In this document: piece by piece, positions 5,403 through 7,342 of the stretch
Layout of the letters: the number at the start of each line of letters is the position of its first letter
How positions within the stretch are numbered: position 1 is the stretch's first letter
Source: Desulfuromonadaceae bacterium
GTDB lineage: Bacteria; Desulfobacterota; Desulfuromonadia; Desulfuromonadales; Syntrophotaleaceae
Direction: 5' to 3'
Length of the DNA stretch: 7,342 nucleotides
Assembly (NCBI GenBank): GCA_021107335.1
Contig: JAIOSZ010000175.1
Location: 1-7,342, forward strand
The notes under the pieces: generated by a model
What the model saw: only the letters and a program-made list of their open reading frames with translations
Told to the model about the DNA's origin: nothing
The model's database searches: none
Position numbers and translations under genes: made by a program

Positions 5403-6356
5403 ATGGATCGCAATCTTGCACTAGAACTGGTGAGAGTTACCGAAGCCGCGGCTTTAGCCTGTGGCCGTTGGGTCGGCAAAGGGGATAAAAACAGCGCCGA
5501 CGGTGCCGCGACCGAAGCCATGCGACGCACCCTCGACTCGATCGAAATCAACGGAACGGTGGTCATCGGTGAAGGCGAGATGGATGAAGCGCCTATGCTC
5601 TATATCGGCGAGAAGGTCGGCACCGAAGGCGCCCCCGAGGTCGACATTGCCGTCGACCCCTTAGAAGGCACCATCATCTGCTCCAAAGGCACGGCCGGCG
5701 CTATCACCACCATTGCCCTGGCTCCCCGCGGCGGATTTCTGCATGCACCCGACATGTACATGGATAAAATTGCTGTCGGTCCATCGGCCTACGGGGCCAT
5801 CGACATTACCGCGTCGCCCAGTGAAAATCTCAAACGGGTCGCGGAAGCCAAAAGTTGCTACATTGAAGACTTGACGGTGGTCATTCTCGACCGCCCCCGG
5901 CATGAAAAGATCATTAATGAAGTACGCGAGGCCGGTGCCCGCATCCATCTTGTTTCCGATGGCGACGTTGCCCCCGCCATTGCCGCCACCGTAGCCGACA
6001 GCGGCGTCGACATGATGATCGGTATCGGCGGCGCCCCCGAAGGCGTACTGGCAGCGGCCGCCCTTAAGTGCATGGGTGGCGATATGCAGGGCCGTTTGGT
6101 CTTTATGAGCGACGAGGAAAAGATCCGTGCCAAGGGCATGGGCATCAAAGATTTTGATCGCATCTATACCGCTGAGGAAATGGCCGGCGGCGACATCTTC
6201 TTTGCCGCCACCGGGGTGACCAACGGCGAACTGCTGCGGGGGGTGCGCTACTATTCCGGCGGCGCCGAAACCCACTCCATCATCATGCGCTCCAAAAGCC
6301 GTACTGTTCGGTTTATCAAGTCCCAGCATCAATTCGACTTCAAACCGCTCTATTAA
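5403..6356 (+). CDS. glpX: Class II fructose-1,6-bisphosphatase
   Basis: It dephosphorylates fructose-1,6-bisphosphate to fructose-6-phosphate, the committed step of gluconeogenesis, in the cytoplasm with Mn2+ or Mg2+. The 317-residue protein begins MDRNLALELVRVTEAA, the usual GlpX N-terminus. It carries KNSADGAA (D33), the signature VIGEGEMDEAPML (E57), VDPLEGT (D85, E88) and GGAPEGV (E213). These fall at the same positions as the metal ligands and catalytic residues of E. coli GlpX, so activity is expected. The start at 5403 is chosen over an upstream in-frame start at 5322 because AAGGAGG (5386-5392) sits 10 bases before this ATG and the conserved N-terminus begins here. No clear terminator follows, and yebC begins 144 bases later, so read-through is possible. 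It is divergent from the glycerophosphodiesterase gene. Confidence 0.96.
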   Translation: MDRNLALELVRVTEAAALACGRWVGKGDKNSADGAATEAMRRTLDSIEINGTVVIGEGEMDEAPMLYIGEKVGTEGAPEVDIAVDPLEGTIICSKGTAGAITTIALAPRGGFLHAPDMYMDKIAVGPSAYGAIDITASPSENLKRVAEAKSCYIEDLTVVILDRPRHEKIINEVREAGARIHLVSDGDVAPAIAATVADSGVDMMIGIGGAPEGVLAAAALKCMGGDMQGRLVFMSDEEKIRAKGMGIKDFDRIYTAEEMAGGDIFFAATGVTNGELLRGVRYYSGGAETHSIIMRSKSRTVRFIKSQHQFDFKPLY

Positions 6357-6402
6357 GCGGCCTGTAAGGCGGGCAAGCAAATTATTGTATAGCGCTTTGC
6401 CA

Positions 6403-6411
6403 TGCTATTAT
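6403..6411 (+). promoter_or_regulatory. Candidate extended -10 promoter for yebC
   Basis: TG-c-TATTAT (6403-6411) is an extended -10 element with 5 of 6 matches in the hexamer. TTGTAT (6385-6390) lies 15 bases upstream, a short spacing tolerated by extended -10 promoters. It is about 90 bases before the yebC start. Confidence 0.35.
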
Positions 6412-6500
6412 CGCCAACTTTTTGGGCCACATTATGAGGTTGTCTGACTTACCATAAACCGACACCCTCCTGACAACATCAGTACAAGGAGAACAGTTTC

Positions 6501-7247
6501 ATGGCAGGACACAGCAAATGGGCTAACATCAAGCATCGCAAGGGCGCTCAGGACGCAAAGCGCGGCAAGGTATTCACCAAGCTGATTAAAGAGATCACTG
6601 TAGCTGCCAAGCTCGGCGGTGGTGACCTCGAGATCAATCCGCGCCTGCGCACCGCCGTCGACAAAGCCAAAGCTGGAAATATGCCCAAGGACACCATCGA
6701 GCGGGCTGTTAAAAAAGGTAGCGGTGATCTCGACGGAGTCAATTACGAAGAAGGTACTTTCGAGGGCTACGGTCCCGGCGGAGCCGCAGTGATCGTCGAG
6801 TTCATGACCGACAACCGGACTCGCACGGTGGCCGATGTGCGCTTTATCTTTAACAAACACAACGGCAGTCTCGGGGTCAACGGTTCGGTGGCTTTTCTCT
6901 TTGATCGCAAGGGATTGATTGTTTTCGATGAAGAACAGGATTTCGACACCCTGTTCGAGATCGCCCTGGAAGCCGGCGCCGAAGATGTTAAGGACGAAGG
7001 GGACGGTTATGAAATCATCACCGAACCCGGTACTTTCATCGAAGTGCGCGAGGCTCTCGCCGCGCAAGGATTGCAATGGCAGTCGGCGGAAATCACCATG
7101 ATTCCCCAGACTACCGCACAGCTCGAAGGTAAGCAGGCCGAGCAGATGTTGAAAATGATGGACAAGCTGGAAGACAACGACGACGTACAGAACGTCTATT
7201 CCAACTTCGATATCTCCGAGGAAGAACTCGACAACTTCATGGGCTGA
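6501..7247 (+). CDS. yebC: YebC/PmpR-family translation or transcription factor
   Basis: A full-length 248-residue member of the YebC/PmpR/TACO1 family. It begins with the invariant [23 protein letters not shown] and has the core stretches [25 protein letters not shown] and DNRTRT near residues 80-110. It ends with the acidic [12 protein letters not shown] tail. Family members were first described as transcriptional regulators (PmpR); more recent work on YebC and mitochondrial TACO1 ties them to translation of proline-rich stretches on the ribosome. Which role applies here cannot be read from sequence. AAGGAG (6486-6491) is 9 bases before the ATG. In many proteobacteria yebC precedes ruvC, but here a strong terminator follows directly and the window ends before any ruvC can be seen. 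Confidence 0.97.
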   Translation: MAGHSKWANIKHRKGAQDAKRGKVFTKLIKEITVAAKLGGGDLEINPRLRTAVDKAKAGNMPKDTIERAVKKGSGDLDGVNYEEGTFEGYGPGGAAVIVEFMTDNRTRTVADVRFIFNKHNGSLGVNGSVAFLFDRKGLIVFDEEQDFDTLFEIALEAGAEDVKDEGDGYEIITEPGTFIEVREALAAQGLQWQSAEITMIPQTTAQLEGKQAEQMLKMMDKLEDNDDVQNVYSNFDISEEELDNFMG

Positions 7248-7262
7248 TGTAGCATCTCGGAT

Positions 7263-7309
7263 ACGGGCGGCATCCGGGGCCTTAGGGGCCGGGGCCGCCC
7301 GTTTTCTTT
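7263..7309 (+). terminator. Rho-independent terminator after yebC
   Basis: ACGGGCGGC (7263-7271) pairs perfectly with GCCGCCCGT (7294-7302), and further pairing CCGG/CCGG (7274-7277 with 7289-7292) lies inside. It is followed by TTTTCTTT. It begins 16 bases after the yebC stop. Confidence 0.9.
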
Positions 7310-7342
7310 AACCCAGATTATTCAGCCGGCTAAGCGAAAGCA

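Noticed and set aside
5661..6380. 239-codon minus-strand open frame opposite glpX
   Set aside because: Gly/His/Ala-rich composition typical of the antisense of a high-GC gene. The plus strand is certain GlpX.
6432..7076. 214-codon minus-strand open frame opposite yebC
   Set aside because: Shadow of the conserved yebC frame; no domain or start signal.
1..7342. CRISPR array, tRNA or rRNA genes
   Set aside because: No regularly spaced repeats, no cloverleaf with a TTC-type T arm, and no rRNA-like segments were seen on either strand.

Overview
The window looks like ordinary chromosome from a Gram-negative bacterium. The gene set is class II fructose-bisphosphatase GlpX, YebC, a cytoplasmic glycerophosphodiesterase, an MgtC/SapB-DUF4010 membrane protein and a tiny rubredoxin-like protein. 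Together with moderately high GC, strong AAGGAG ribosome binding sites and Rho-independent terminators, it would fit an anaerobic delta-type proteobacterium (Desulfuromonas/Geobacter/Pelobacter-like). That placement is an impression from the proteins, not proven here.

Layout. The left end (1 to about 1144) is an IS1595-family insertion sequence with an intact-looking transposase; both IS ends are tentative. Immediately downstream is a full-length mgtC/DUF4010 membrane protein gene (1178-2419), whose best visible promoter lies at or inside the right end of the IS. Then comes a decayed neutral zinc metallopeptidase gene (2428-3025) that has lost its N-terminal part and carries a frameshift and a nonsense codon. 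A 239-base spacer with small dyads leads to a 39-codon rubredoxin-like gene (3265-3384). A bidirectional terminator (3478-3510) separates these plus-strand genes from a minus-strand pair: a glycerophosphodiester phosphodiesterase (4314-5054) followed by a HAD-superfamily phosphatase (3589-4233).

A 348-base divergent intergenic region (5055-5402) separates that pair from glpX (5403-6356), which is followed by yebC (6501-7247) and a strong GC-rich terminator (7263-7309). The last 33 bases hold nothing recognisable.

Functionally, the phosphodiesterase releases sn-glycerol-3-phosphate from lipid head-group diesters. GlpX performs the committed fructose-1,6-bisphosphate to fructose-6-phosphate step of gluconeogenesis, so the divergent pair could link glycerol-phosphate salvage to sugar synthesis; this is inference from position only. 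YebC is a translation or transcription factor unrelated to that theme. I found no convincing new multi-gene system. The points most worth a second look are the short rubredoxin-like gene, the promoter at the IS/mgtC junction, the step-by-step decay of the peptidase, and the A7G7 tract at the ribosome binding site of the phosphodiesterase gene.
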